DNA of 64,000 nt. Source: an uncultured Burkholderiales bacterium (GTDB lineage Bacteria; Pseudomonadota; Gammaproteobacteria; Burkholderiales; Burkholderiaceae_C). The notes beneath the pieces were generated by a model. The model searched no databases, was not told the DNA's origin, and saw nothing but the letters and a program-made list of their open reading frames with translations. A program made the position numbers and the translations under genes. Positions within the stretch are counted from its first letter, which is position 1; each line of letters starts with the position of its first letter. Positions 44,184 through 53,601 of this stretch are shown one piece after another. The DNA lies in contig CAIJQQ010000060.1 of assembly GCA_903822825.1 (NCBI GenBank), positions 62,001 through 126,000 on the forward strand. The letters are read 5' to 3'.

Positions 44184-45806
44184 TCAAGCCTTCACCAGGC
44201 CCGGCACGCCGCTGGCCAGCGCCCATTGGGCCTGGGTCTGAAGGCGGCTGCCTTCCATGGCCGGGTGCGGGGTGGTGCGCATTTGCGCCAGCACGCCCGA
44301 GGGCTGCACTTGCACAAAGGTGTACCCGCGCTCGTCTGAGCGGGCGTGCACGATGTCCGGGTTGTTGTCGCGGATGTGCGCCAGCAGCGTCTCGGACATG
44401 CCCCGCGAGCTGATCGAGGTGGTGACGATCTCGCTGGCCACGATGGGCGATTTGTCGTCATTGGGGCGCACGCGCAGGTTGGCCGCCACGTTCATGTGCA
44501 CATCGCCGCCCAGCACCAGCACGTCCTTGAGCTGGGCCTGCGCGATGGTGTTCAAGAAGCGTTCACGGGCCACCGGGTAGCCATCCCAGCCATCGGTGAA
44601 GCTGCTGCGCCCCTGCGGCGTGGCGATGCCCGACGAACTCATCTGCGTGGACTGCGCGACCAGCTTCCAGCGCCGGGTGCTCTGGGCCAGACTCGGGTAC
44701 AGCCACTGCTCTTGCGCTGACCCCAGCATGCTGCGCTCGGCGTCTCTCAACTCGGTGCAGCCCACCACCACTCGGCCGCCGCCGCGGTTAGGATCGGGGC
44801 AGGCGTGGTGGCTGCGGTACTGGCGGCAGTCGAGCGTCCAAATGTCGGCCAGCTGACCCCAGCGCATTTGGTCGTGGATGCGCATCTGGTGCGGCTGCGC
44901 CGGGTCTGGCCCCAAGCGCACAGGCATGTGTTCAAAGTACGCCCGGTAAGCCGCCGCACGGCGGCGCAAAAACACCTGTGGGTCGGTGTACTTCATGTCT
45001 TGGTCATTGGCGTAGTCGTTGACCACCTCGTGGTCATCCCAGGTCATGACCCAGGGGTGCGCCGCATGACACGCCTGCAGGTCGGCGTCGCCCTTGTACT
45101 GCGCGTGTCGCTGGCGGTATTCGTCCAGCGTCTGCGGCACGCCGCCGATGTGCTTGCGCACCATGTAGCGCGGGTTGCTGCTCTCGTAAATGTAGTCGCC
45201 CAAAAAAAGCACAAAGTCCACATCGCGCTTGGCGATCTCGCGGTGGGCCACGTAGTAGCCTTGCTCAAAATGTTGGCACGAGGTCTGCGCGATGCGCAGC
45301 TGCGCGACCTTGTCATTGTCACCCGGGCAGGTGCGGGTGCGGCCCACGGGGCTGGTGGCGCTGCCCGAGACAAAGCGGTACCAATAGCTGCGCCCGGCTT
45401 GCAGGCCGCTGGCGATCACATGCACGCTGTGGGCTCGGCTGGCGTCGGTCTGCACCCACCACTGGCGCACAGGCTGGCGCAGGGCTTCGTCAGCAAACAC
45501 CTCACACAGCACCGTCTGCGGCTGCGCCTTGTGCGCGGCATCGGCCTCGGCGATCAGCAAGCGGGTCCAGAGCACCACACTGTCGGGCAGAGGCTGGCCA
45601 CTGGCCACACCCAAGCCGAACGGGTCTGTTTGCCAGCGTGGGCCTTTGGCCGCGTCGGCACTGCTGGCCCCCTGCACAGACATCTGTGCCTGCGCCATGG
45701 GCAAGCTCCAGGAAGCCAGGGCCAATGCCAAAGCACGGCGGCCCCAGTCGCGTCGTGTCAAGCCATGTGGGTTGTTGGTGGTATTCAAAAAATCGGCGTC
45801 AGACAT
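44184..45806 (-). CDS. phoD: PhoD-family alkaline phosphatase/phosphodiesterase, Tat-exported
   Basis: A 540-residue protein with a Tat signal (GLTRRDWGRRALALALASWS). The PhoD N domain is seen in FGLGVASGQPLPDSVVLWTR, and the metallophosphatase core in VDFVLFLGDYIYESSN, VMTWDDHEVVNDYANDQDMK and VLVLGGDVHMNVAANLRV. PhoD enzymes use Ca and Fe to release phosphate from monoesters or diesters in the periplasm. The ATG at 45806 has GGAAG 5 bases upstream; two earlier in-frame ATGs exist. It may contribute to phosphorus acquisition along with the phn island. Confidence 0.9.
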   Translation of the reverse strand: MSDADFLNTTNNPHGLTRRDWGRRALALALASWSLPMAQAQMSVQGASSADAAKGPRWQTDPFGLGVASGQPLPDSVVLWTRLLIAEADAAHKAQPQTVLCEVFADEALRQPVRQWWVQTDASRAHSVHVIASGLQAGRSYWYRFVSGSATSPVGRTRTCPGDNDKVAQLRIAQTSCQHFEQGYYVAHREIAKRDVDFVLFLGDYIYESSNPRYMVRKHIGGVPQTLDEYRQRHAQYKGDADLQACHAAHPWVMTWDDHEVVNDYANDQDMKYTDPQVFLRRRAAAYRAYFEHMPVRLGPDPAQPHQMRIHDQMRWGQLADIWTLDCRQYRSHHACPDPNRGGGRVVVGCTELRDAERSMLGSAQEQWLYPSLAQSTRRWKLVAQSTQMSSSGIATPQGRSSFTDGWDGYPVARERFLNTIAQAQLKDVLVLGGDVHMNVAANLRVRPNDDKSPIVASEIVTTSISSRGMSETLLAHIRDNNPDIVHARSDERGYTFVQVQPSGVLAQMRTTPHPAMEGSRLQTQAQWALASGVPGLVKA

Positions 45807-45923
45807 GCGGGCTTCCATCCAGCGGCGGGCCATTCTCGGCTGCCTGTACGGATGTTACCCGCGTGAACCCCACTGCCTTGGGGGCGACAGTGAACAGGGC
45901 CACACAGGCGGCACAATGCCAGG

Positions 45924-46820
45924 ATGACTTCTTCCGTCCAGCGCAAAGACCACCTCGACACCTTGGCCATCGGCTTGCTGGTGGTGTGCTGCATGTTCTG
46001 GGGCTTACAGCAGGTGTTGGTCAAGGCCATCATGAACGAGGTGGCCCCGCTGTTTCAGGCCAGCCTGCGCTGCATGGGTGCCTGTGTGTTGCTCATGGTC
46101 TGGTGCCGCGTGCGGGGGGTGCGTTTGTTCGAGCGGGACGGCAGCCTTTGGGCCGGTTTGCTGGCGGGCGGGCTGTTTGCCGCCGAGTTCGCCTGCATCT
46201 ACCTGGGGCTGCAGCACACCGCCGCCTCGCGCCTGACGGTGTTTTTGTACACCTCGCCATTTTGGGTGGCCGCGCTGGTGCCGCTGTTCGTCAAGTCCGA
46301 ACGCCTGCGCCCGCTGCAATGGGTCGGGCTGGCCTGCGCGTTTGTGGCCGTGGTCTTTGCCATGCGCGAAGGCCTGAGCCAGGCCACAGGAACCAGTGCC
46401 ACAGGCGACCTGCTGGGCCTGGCCGCTGGCGCTTTGTGGGGGCTGACGACGGTGTCCATCCGCGCCACCAACCTCACCCGCATCTCGCCCGAGAAGCTGT
46501 TGTTTTATCAAATCGCCACCACCGCCATTGCCGTGCCTTGGGTCTCGTTGGCCCTGGGCGAAGTCTGGTCTTTGGACTGGAGCCCCTTGGCCTGGGGCTC
46601 AATGCTGGCGCAAACCGTGATCGGCGCGTTTGCCAGCTACCTGGTCTGGATGTGGATGCTGGGCCGCTACCCGGCCACCAAAATTTCGGTGTTCGCCTTC
46701 CTCACGCCGCTGTTTGCGCTGCTGTTTGGCACACTGGGCTTGGGCGAAGCGGCCACCCCCTCGCTGATGGCCGCGCTGGCTTTGGTGGCCATTGGCATCG
46801 TGCTGGTCAACAAGCGCTGA
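45924..46820 (+). CDS. EamA/DMT-family transporter
   Basis: A 298-residue membrane protein with ten hydrophobic helices in two EamA repeats: repeat 1 starts IGLLVVCCMFWGLQQVLVKA, repeat 2 starts GDLLGLAAGALWGLTTVSIR. The pattern ALFGTLGLGEAATPSLMAAL at the end is typical. These proteins export amino acids or other metabolites; substrate not predictable. Stands alone, 104 bases from the divergent PhoD gene. Confidence 0.9.
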   Translation: MTSSVQRKDHLDTLAIGLLVVCCMFWGLQQVLVKAIMNEVAPLFQASLRCMGACVLLMVWCRVRGVRLFERDGSLWAGLLAGGLFAAEFACIYLGLQHTAASRLTVFLYTSPFWVAALVPLFVKSERLRPLQWVGLACAFVAVVFAMREGLSQATGTSATGDLLGLAAGALWGLTTVSIRATNLTRISPEKLLFYQIATTAIAVPWVSLALGEVWSLDWSPLAWGSMLAQTVIGAFASYLVWMWMLGRYPATKISVFAFLTPLFALLFGTLGLGEAATPSLMAALALVAIGIVLVNKR

Positions 46821-46826
46821 AGGCAT

Positions 46827-48086
46827 TCACCAGCGGCCTTGGTGTGTGACCAAGCCGTGCCAGAGTGAAACCATTTCGCGGCCCATGCTGGTCTGCCCGG
46901 CCTTGGCGGTGGCGTTGGCCGCCAGGTGCACCATCACCAGCTTTTGCGATGGGTCGACAAAAATGGCCTGGCCGTACACGCCGAGCAGTGCAAAGCGGCG
47001 CTGCTGACCGGGGAAAGTCCAGACCTGGTAGCCGTAGCCGTAATACGGCGTGGCCCGAAGCGGCGCAAAGGCCGACGGGTGGCGTTTCCAATCGGTGGCT
47101 TCGAGCAGATAGTCGCGGGGCAAGATCTCGCCCAAGTCGGGGCGGTCGGCCCGCGTGCCATCGTTGGCCAGCAGCACCCCTAAGCGGGCGTAGTCGCGGG
47201 CGGTGGCGTTGAAGTTGCCGGCAGCGCGCTCCAGCCCATTGGCCCCAGCCCGCCACAGGCCCGAGGTCTCGGCCCCCATGGGCTGCCACAGGCGCGTTTG
47301 CAAATAACTGCTCAGCGTCTCGCCCGTGGCGCCTTGCAGCACCAGCGCCAGCATGTCGGTCTCGGCGCTGGCGTAGTTGAAACGTTCGCCTTGCGCGTGA
47401 AGCCGCTCGGTGATGACCCGCGCCCCCTCGGCCGCGCCACCCCGGTAGGCGGCCATGCCGTAACGGGCGAGATCGTCTTTGCCGTCGTAACGCTCTTCAA
47501 ACTTGGCTCCCGAGGACATGCGCAGCAGATGGCGCACCGTGGTCTCGCCGTAAAGCGTGCCTGCGAGCGTCGGGGCATAGCGGTCGGCCCGGTCGTCGAG
47601 CGACTGGATGCGCCCCTCGCGCAGGGCCAGGCCCACGGCCATAGCGGTGATGGTCTTGGCCATCGAGTTCGACAAAAAGCGGTGACTCGCGTTGCGTCCG
47701 TATTGGTAACGCTCAACCTGGATGACACCGTCCTTGATCACCAGCAAGGCCATGACGCGCTGGCGGTTCATGTAGTCGTCGATGCTGAGGCCGCTTTGCT
47801 GGCTGATGCCCCAGCGGTAGGCGGGCTCTTGCGGGACTTGGGGCAATGCGAGCGGCTGCGCGGCAGGCGCCATGGCGTTGGCGCGCCCGCCCATGAGGCC
47901 CGGGATCTCAGCGTGGTGCGTGAACGAGCCCACCCGCACGCATTCGTCAAAAAACCAGTTGCGCTGTGTGCCCACCGGGTAGCCCTGGTCCTTGCACAAG
48001 GCCGCTTCGTCGGGCGCGGCCAGAACCGAAGTCAGGCTCAGGCCCCAGCCCAGAAGCACCAGCAATACAGAGTGAGCAACACGCAT
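46827..48086 (-). CDS. Class C beta-lactamase-type serine hydrolase
   Basis: A 419-residue exported protein: signal peptide to about residue 24 (VLLGWGLSLTSVLAAPDEA), then the penicillin-binding-like fold with SxxK as SMAK (Ser141, Lys144) in FLSNSMAKTITAM, a YAS motif in FNYASAETDMLALVLQ, and a C-terminal GQAIFVDPSQKLVMVHLAAN. Such proteins are often esterases or peptidases rather than beta-lactamases. AAGGG lies before ATG 48086. Its 3' end is 6 bases from the convergent EamA stop. Confidence 0.87.
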   Translation of the reverse strand: MRVAHSVLLVLLGWGLSLTSVLAAPDEAALCKDQGYPVGTQRNWFFDECVRVGSFTHHAEIPGLMGGRANAMAPAAQPLALPQVPQEPAYRWGISQQSGLSIDDYMNRQRVMALLVIKDGVIQVERYQYGRNASHRFLSNSMAKTITAMAVGLALREGRIQSLDDRADRYAPTLAGTLYGETTVRHLLRMSSGAKFEERYDGKDDLARYGMAAYRGGAAEGARVITERLHAQGERFNYASAETDMLALVLQGATGETLSSYLQTRLWQPMGAETSGLWRAGANGLERAAGNFNATARDYARLGVLLANDGTRADRPDLGEILPRDYLLEATDWKRHPSAFAPLRATPYYGYGYQVWTFPGQQRRFALLGVYGQAIFVDPSQKLVMVHLAANATAKAGQTSMGREMVSLWHGLVTHQGRW

Positions 48087-48190
48087 GACGACCCTTTCAG
48101 ACCTTGCCATGCTAGCGCACAGGTGACGCCCGGCGCTACCGAGCCCCTGCGTTTTGGTGCACAGTGATGCATCTTTCAGGAACCCCACCC

Positions 48191-49204
48191 ATGACTTACC
48201 AAGCCCTGCACATCCACAAAGACGACGCCGGTTACCACTGCACACTGCAAACGCTGGATGACAGCGCCTTGCCCGAGGGCGATGTGACCGTCCAAGTGGA
48301 CTACTCCACTCTCAACTACAAAGACGGCCTGGCCATCACCGGCAAATCGCCCGTGGTGCGCAAATTCCCGCTCACGCCCGGCATCGACTTGTCAGGCACC
48401 GTGACCGAGAGCCAGCACCCGCTGTTCAAGGCGGGCGATCAAGTCGTGCTCAACGGCTGGGGTGTGGGCGAGAGCCACAGCGGCGGTCTGGCGCAAAAGG
48501 CGCGCCTCAAAGGCGACTGGCTGGTCAAACTGCCTGCCGCCTTCACCCCGCGCCAGGCCATGGCGATTGGCACCGCAGGCTACACCGCCATGCTGTGCGT
48601 GATGGCGCTTGAAAAGCACGGCGTCACGCCAACCAGCGGCGACATTTTGGTCACAGGCGCAGGTGGCGGCGTGGGCAGCGTGGCGATTGCGCTGCTGGCC
48701 AAGCTGGGCTACCGCGTCGTGGCCAGCACAGGTCGCCTGCAAGAGGCTGACTACCTGCGCCAGCTGGGCGCGGCCGACGTGATGGACCGCGCCGAACTGT
48801 CTGCCCCCGGCAAGCCGCTGGCCAAAGAGCGCTGGGCGGGCGTGGTCGACACCGTGGGCAGCCACACGCTGGCCAACGCCTGCGCCAGCACGAAGTACGG
48901 CGGCGTGGTCACCGCCTGCGGCCTGGCCCAAGGCATGGACTTTCCATCGAGCGTGGCGCCTTTCATCTTGCGTGGCGTGACCTTGGCAGGCATCGACAGC
49001 GTGATGGCTCCGCATGCCGTCCGCGAAGCCGCGTGGGCGCGGCTGGCCCAGGACCTGGACACGGCGCAACTCGAACGCATGACCCGTGAAGTCGGTCTGG
49101 CCGAGGCCATCGGTCTGGGCGCGGAGATTTTGGCGGGCCAAGTGCGAGGGCGGGTGGTGGTCAACGTGAACCACCAAGACGGGCTGGCCTCTTGGAGTCT
49201 TTGA
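48191..49204 (+). CDS. acuI: Acrylyl-CoA reductase/YhdH-type zinc-free alcohol dehydrogenase family
   Basis: A 337-residue MDR protein: [80 protein letters not shown] and the NADPH loop [20 protein letters not shown]. This series is specific to the YhdH/AcuI group, which reduces acryloyl-CoA to propionyl-CoA with NADPH. No DMSP genes are nearby; here it may detoxify acryloyl-CoA or a similar enone. ATG 48191 matches the family start. Confidence 0.87.
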   Translation: MTYQALHIHKDDAGYHCTLQTLDDSALPEGDVTVQVDYSTLNYKDGLAITGKSPVVRKFPLTPGIDLSGTVTESQHPLFKAGDQVVLNGWGVGESHSGGLAQKARLKGDWLVKLPAAFTPRQAMAIGTAGYTAMLCVMALEKHGVTPTSGDILVTGAGGGVGSVAIALLAKLGYRVVASTGRLQEADYLRQLGAADVMDRAELSAPGKPLAKERWAGVVDTVGSHTLANACASTKYGGVVTACGLAQGMDFPSSVAPFILRGVTLAGIDSVMAPHAVREAAWARLAQDLDTAQLERMTREVGLAEAIGLGAEILAGQVRGRVVVNVNHQDGLASWSL

Positions 49205-49370
49205 CTCTTTGAACAAACGAGAGGGTCTTTTGTGCAGGGTATGAGCCTGTCGAGACCATCAAAAATCGGCTTCATGGGCGATTCAAGCGCGCGCAAATGC
49301 TCACTGAAATTCATCAGCGTGTCATGTCCTAAATCGACCATCCAAGGATTGCACTGACCCAAAAACCCCC

Positions 49371-50117
49371 ATGACCAATCCGTTGAAGAAAGTCTTGATT
49401 GTGGGCAGTGCCCCCGATGCCACCAGAACCGCTGCCTGGGACACCTCCTGTCTCAGTCACATCATTGTGATCAACAACGCATGGATGGCTTGCCCGTCTT
49501 GGAATTGTTTGATTTATCCTGAGGACTTTCCAATGGACAGACACCCGGGGGCAGAGGTGCTTCGTGGCAAACAAGTGGTCACCGCCCAAGAATTCGTACC
49601 GGTTCAAAACGAGTTTGGTGGCTTTGTGTATGCGGGTGGCACCATGGCATTCACCGCTGGGTATTGGGCTCTTGGTGCACTGAAACCCGACGTCATCGCC
49701 TACATCGGCTGCGACATGGTCTACGAGCAAAAAGCAGGGCAGCACACCCATTTCTATGGGACGGGTGCGGCCGACCCACTGCGTCAGGATGTCACGCTCC
49801 AAAGCCTTGAAGCCAAATCTTTGCGTTTACAGGCATTGGCCAGTCGCCAAGGTTGTTCGGTGCTTAATTTGTCCCGGCAATCGAGCTCAAGGCTTTTGGT
49901 CCCGCGTGTCGAATGGCAGGTGTTGGAAAGCATGACCCAAGTACCCCTCATCAACGCTGCTGACGAAGGGGCTGTTCAAAACGCCTTGCAAGCCGAATCA
50001 GCGCTTGGCTATTGGGTCGAATCTGGCAGATATTGGGAAGAGTCTGAAAAATTTGACAGCGAAAGGTTGCGTGCCATCGATGCACTTTGGCTGGCCACTG
50101 CATGCGATGTGGCATGA
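49371..50117 (+). CDS. Uncharacterised protein with Rossmann-like start
   Basis: A 248-residue cytoplasmic protein that I do not recognise with confidence. It begins LKKVLIVGSAPDATRTAAWD, a beta-alpha start resembling nucleotide-sugar or MptE/DUF115-like proteins, and its middle holds FVYAGGTMAFTAGYWALGAL and VIAYIGCDMVYEQKAGQHTH, which recalls the GxD pocket of some sialyl- or motility-associated glycosyltransferases. This resemblance is weak. The gene and the 166-bp gap before it look less GC-rich than neighbours, with mixed codon use, which suggests lateral acquisition. It is convergent with the phnZ-like gene. Confidence 0.6.
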   Translation: MTNPLKKVLIVGSAPDATRTAAWDTSCLSHIIVINNAWMACPSWNCLIYPEDFPMDRHPGAEVLRGKQVVTAQEFVPVQNEFGGFVYAGGTMAFTAGYWALGALKPDVIAYIGCDMVYEQKAGQHTHFYGTGAADPLRQDVTLQSLEAKSLRLQALASRQGCSVLNLSRQSSSRLLVPRVEWQVLESMTQVPLINAADEGAVQNALQAESALGYWVESGRYWEESEKFDSERLRAIDALWLATACDVA

Positions 50118-50210
50118 CTTCATCCAAGACTGCACTCAACCAAAGTGAACCAAGCTCGCCTCTGATGGTGAGAATTTTTGTTCGCTCACCGCTGTGGCAA
50201 GCACAACTGC

Positions 50211-50771
50211 TCAAACAGCCTGCAACGCCACCTGCTGCAAGTGGGGGTTGTAGAAAGCCAGTGGCGGCACCCGCTTGGCGGGCACCTTGGCCAAGTCGTC
50301 GTAGCGGCGCAAGCGCACGGCTTCGGCGGCAAAAGGCTGCGCCATGAAGGCTTGCGCCTGGGTCTCTGTGAACACGCCACCTTGCAGTTCCAGGCTGTGC
50401 TTGGATGCGGGGGACAACTCGGCCCAATAACCCGCGTCGATGAAGCAAAGATAGCGTTTGGCGTCCACATGCAAGCGGATCGGCTCCAGCACCGCATCCG
50501 GGAACAATGTGCGAATGAATGGCAATGCCATGTATTGGTGCAAATCGTCTTTCTGGCTGTTGTGTTCTTGGACACCATCACGTTCAGCGGCCAACAAGTG
50601 GCCCAAGTCGTGCAGCAAAGAGGCCACCACGGTCTCTGGCGTTTCACCCGCTTTTTCGGCCAAATCGGCGCACTGCAAAGCGTGCTCTAGCTGGCTGATG
50701 GCCTCCATGCCGTATTGGTTTTGGCCGCGGCGTTCCAGCACAGAAATCACTTCCGACAAGTTCAGGGACAT
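50211..50771 (-). CDS. phnZ: PhnZ-like HD-domain phosphonate oxygenase
   Basis: A 186-residue mixed-valence di-iron HD protein. Residues visible and aligned with PhnZ are Tyr20 and Glu23 (the YxxE gate before QLEHALQCA), His30, His54-Asp55 and His58 in LLHDLGHLL, and His101/Lys105 in RLHVDAKRYL, the latter a phosphonate-binding Lys in PhnZ. PhnZ cleaves 2-amino-1-hydroxyethylphosphonate to glycine and phosphate after PhnY hydroxylates 2-aminoethylphosphonate. The gene follows phnE by 8 bases. No PhnY is in the window, so the true substrate may differ (for example a TmpB-like role). Confidence 0.83.
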   Translation of the reverse strand: MSLNLSEVISVLERRGQNQYGMEAISQLEHALQCADLAEKAGETPETVVASLLHDLGHLLAAERDGVQEHNSQKDDLHQYMALPFIRTLFPDAVLEPIRLHVDAKRYLCFIDAGYWAELSPASKHSLELQGGVFTETQAQAFMAQPFAAEAVRLRRYDDLAKVPAKRVPPLAFYNPHLQQVALQAV

Positions 50772-50779
50772 GGTTCACC

Positions 50780-51586
50780 TCAAACAAAGAACTGGCGAAT
50801 GCGCGCCGACACCAAGTCAATGGCGCTCACGGTCACGATGATGATGATCATCACAGCGCAAGTTTCGGCGTACTGGAAACCACGAATGATTTCCCACAGC
50901 ACCACCCCGATGCCGCCCGCACCCACCATGCCCACCACCGAGGCTGATCGCACATTGGACTCAAAACGGTAAAGCGTGAACGAAATCCAAAGTGGCATGA
51001 CCTGCGGGATCACACCGTACACAATTTCGTGCATGGCAGACGCCCCGGTGGAGCGAATCCCTTCCACAGGTTGCGGGTCAATCGCCTCAACCGCCTCAGA
51101 GAACAACTTGGCCAAAATGCCCGAAGTGTGAATCCACAAGGCCAGTACACCGGCAAACGGACCCAAGCCCACAGCCACCACAAACAACATGGCAAACACC
51201 ATCTCATTGATGGCGCGAAACGAGTCCATCAAACGGCGCACCGGTTGGTACACCCACCAAGGCACGATGTTCGATGACGCCAAAAGCGCCAACGGCACCG
51301 CCGTCACCACGGCCAACGCGGTGCCCCACAAAGCAATTTGCAAAGTGATGACCATTTCGTCGACATACATGCGCCATTGCCGGAAATTGGGCGGGAAAAA
51401 TTCGGCCGCGTACTGGCCCATGTTGCCCGAATCACGGAACAACTCGGCTGGGCGCATGTCAGCCCCTTGCCAAGACGCCACCAGCAGCAAAAGCAAGAGT
51501 GCCCACGACATGTGCCAAGTCAGGCTGCGCTTGACCGTTGCCGTTTTGGCCAGTTCGTGCAATGGGGGGTGGGTGACTGAAGACAT
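50780..51586 (-). CDS. phnE: Phosphonate ABC transporter permease
   Basis: A 268-residue permease with about six hydrophobic helices. Family segments are [40 protein letters not shown] and the coupling region [20 protein letters not shown], ending [19 protein letters not shown]. Works with PhnC and PhnD to import phosphonates. ATG 51586 is preferred to an in-frame TTG at 51595. A 104-bp gap separates it from phnD with no clear terminator. Confidence 0.9.
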   Translation of the reverse strand: MSSVTHPPLHELAKTATVKRSLTWHMSWALLLLLLVASWQGADMRPAELFRDSGNMGQYAAEFFPPNFRQWRMYVDEMVITLQIALWGTALAVVTAVPLALLASSNIVPWWVYQPVRRLMDSFRAINEMVFAMLFVVAVGLGPFAGVLALWIHTSGILAKLFSEAVEAIDPQPVEGIRSTGASAMHEIVYGVIPQVMPLWISFTLYRFESNVRSASVVGMVGAGGIGVVLWEIIRGFQYAETCAVMIIIIVTVSAIDLVSARIRQFFV

Positions 51587-51690
51587 GGGGCTCAATTCAA
51601 AACAAAAGGAACAAATAAGCAGCCCCAGTTAATGCGGCCTCTCAATGCATCAAGCCTGCAAAGAGAAGCCGTCATCCAGGCCCAAGCAAA

Positions 51691-52635
51691 TTACTTCAGG
51701 GCTGCCAATTTTTGGTCAATGTCGGCCAGCTTGGTTTGCTTTTCAGAAGCAGACAAAGTGGTGTCACCATCCACCTTGTTGCGCTGCGCGAAGAGATCCA
51801 ACTGGCGAATCGGTTTGAGCTGCTCGTTCGTCGAGGCCTTGAAGCCTGACAACTTGGAGATTTTCATGACGATGTCTTTTTCGCGTGCGTCGGTCTTGGC
51901 ATAGTTGTAGAAAAAGGTCTTGATTTTGACTTTGGTGGCATCAGGCAAACTCATGCTCATGACCATGGGGTCCAAAGGAATCAAGGGTGAAGTCCAGATG
52001 ATTTTGATGTCATTGAACTTGGCCAGCTGGCGCTCTTTGATCTTGTCCAGGTTTTCGCTGTTGTTGGTGGCCACGTCCACTTGCTTGTTGGCCACGGCCA
52101 AAGCATTGGTTTCGTGGTTGGCACTGCGCGTGATTTTGAAAGCCGTTCTGGCGTCCACTTTGTTCAACGCAAACACATAAAAGCCGGGCACCAGGAAGCC
52201 CGATGTGGAGTTGGGGTCGCCGTTGCCAAAGCTCAGATTTTTGGCATTGCTGAACATGTCGTTCAGGTTGTTCAGCGGGCTTTCTTTGTGCACGATCAGA
52301 TGCGAGTAATAACCTTGTGTGCCGTCGGCGTTGACCATCTGGGCAAACACTTCCGCGTTGGAGCGGTCCACAGCCTCCATGGCTGCTTTGTTGCCCAACC
52401 AGGCCACTTGCACTTTGTTGAAGCGCATGCCTTCGATGATGCCGGCGTAGTCAGGGGCGAAAAACGCCTTGACCTTCAAGCCGGTTTGCTTTTCCATGTC
52501 GTCCAGCAGAGGCTGCCAGTCGGCTTTCAGGTTTTGTGTGGCTTCTGTGGAAATGATGCCGAAATTGATGTCTTGGGCCATGGCGGCAGTAAAGCTCAGG
52601 CCAATGGCCAAAGCTGCGATGGTTTTCTTGTACAT
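51691..52635 (-). CDS. phnD: Phosphonate ABC transporter periplasmic binding protein
   Basis: A 314-residue receptor with signal peptide MYKKTIAALAIGLSFTAAMA. Mature blocks are INFGIISTEATQNLKADWQP, GLKVKAFFAPDYAGIIEGMR, VQVAWLGNKAAMEAVDRSNA, YYSHLIVHKESPLNNLNDMF and LSFGNGDPNSTSGFLVPGFY, the PhnD phosphonate-binding pattern. GGAG is 7 bases before the ATG at 52635. Confidence 0.92.
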   Translation of the reverse strand: MYKKTIAALAIGLSFTAAMAQDINFGIISTEATQNLKADWQPLLDDMEKQTGLKVKAFFAPDYAGIIEGMRFNKVQVAWLGNKAAMEAVDRSNAEVFAQMVNADGTQGYYSHLIVHKESPLNNLNDMFSNAKNLSFGNGDPNSTSGFLVPGFYVFALNKVDARTAFKITRSANHETNALAVANKQVDVATNNSENLDKIKERQLAKFNDIKIIWTSPLIPLDPMVMSMSLPDATKVKIKTFFYNYAKTDAREKDIVMKISKLSGFKASTNEQLKPIRQLDLFAQRNKVDGDTTLSASEKQTKLADIDQKLAALK

Positions 52636-52664
52636 GTAAAGACTCCAGGGGTGTGAAATAAAAA

Positions 52665-53519
52665 TCAGGCGGCTTGGGCAACGTCGTTGGTCCAAGCCAA
52701 AACTGGGGCGGGTGTCTGTGCCTGGGCAGACTGCAGCAACCCGCTGGCACTCAAAAACTCGTCGGCTTGCATGCCGTAAAGATCACGAAGCAAAGCGGGT
52801 GTGAGGGCCGCAGCAGGGCCGTCGTAAACCACTTGGCCTTGGTTCAAGGCGATCACGCGGGGGCAATAGCGAATGGCCATGTCCACTTGGTGCAAAGAAA
52901 CGATCACGGTGCGACCGTCTTCGCGTTGGATTGCAGACAAAATCTCCATCACCTTGCGTGAAGACTCTGGGTCCAGCGATGCAATGGGCTCATCGGCCAA
53001 AACCAGTTTGGCGCCTTGGACCAGCGTGCGGGCAATGGCCGCGCGTTGTTGCTGACCGCCCGACAAAGTCGAGGCGCGCTGTTTGCAGCAGTCCAAAATA
53101 CCCACACGCTCCAGCGCCTGAAGTGCAGCAGAGCGCTCTTGTGCGCTGAACCAGCCCATCACGCCGCGCAACCAGGGCATGGCGTGCAGTCGCCCGACCA
53201 GCACGTTGGTCAACACGGGCAGGCGGTCCACCAAGTTGAACTGCTGGAACACGAAACCCACTTGTGAGCGGATGGCGCGAATGTCGCTGACGATGCGGCC
53301 TTCACGCTGGACACACTGGCCATTCACTTCAATCACCGAGCCAGGACCGGTGTCAGCCACCAACAAACCCGCCACCATGCGCAGCAAAGTCGATTTGCCC
53401 GATCCCGACGCACCGATCAACGCAACCATTTCGCCCTCGCCAATGTTCAGGTCGATGTCGCGCAAAGCATGTTTGCCGTTGGCAAAATGCTTGTTGAGTT
53501 TTTGAATGCGCAAGGCCAT
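52665..53519 (-). CDS. phnC: Phosphonate ABC transporter ATP-binding protein
   Basis: A 284-residue ATPase with Walker [19 protein letters not shown]-loop [20 protein letters not shown], signature [19 protein letters not shown] and Walker [15 protein letters not shown]. The PhnC hallmark [18 protein letters not shown] is present. It starts a second transcription unit: GGAG precedes the ATG, a PhnF-like octamer lies 17 bases upstream and a Pho-box-like repeat 47 bases upstream. Confidence 0.92.
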   Translation of the reverse strand: MALRIQKLNKHFANGKHALRDIDLNIGEGEMVALIGASGSGKSTLLRMVAGLLVADTGPGSVIEVNGQCVQREGRIVSDIRAIRSQVGFVFQQFNLVDRLPVLTNVLVGRLHAMPWLRGVMGWFSAQERSAALQALERVGILDCCKQRASTLSGGQQQRAAIARTLVQGAKLVLADEPIASLDPESSRKVMEILSAIQREDGRTVIVSLHQVDMAIRYCPRVIALNQGQVVYDGPAAALTPALLRDLYGMQADEFLSASGLLQSAQAQTPAPVLAWTNDVAQAA

Positions 53520-53535
53520 GTCGACTCCGAAAGAT

Positions 53536-53543
53536 GTCTATAC
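53536..53543 (-). promoter_or_regulatory. PhnF/HutC-type operator half, phnC leader
   Basis: GTCTATAC fits the HutC-subfamily consensus GT-n-TA-n-AC. The 12-mer TGTCTATACAAC around it also occurs at 63835-63846 before phnG. GTCTGGAC follows at 53551-53558 and may be a degenerate second site. Confidence 0.55.
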
Positions 53544-53565
53544 AACAAGAGTCTGGACAATCTGT

Positions 53566-53583
53566 ATGACAGGCTTTTGACAC
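53566..53583 (-). promoter_or_regulatory. Pho-box-like direct repeat upstream of phnC
   Basis: On the minus strand GTGTCAAAAGCCTGTCAT: two TGTCA units exactly 11 bp apart, the spacing PhoB requires. It fits phosphate-starvation control of phosphonate uptake. Confidence 0.5.
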
Positions 53584-53601
53584 TTAAGGAAAGATTGGCC
53601 G

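Noticed and set aside
49205-49362. Minus-strand frame beginning MGQCNPWMVDLGHDTLMNFS in the acuI/unknown-gene gap
   Set aside because: The first 50 or so codons look protein-like, but the frame runs on into the acuI antisense strand with no ribosome site or family match. At most it is a gene remnant; I could not support it.
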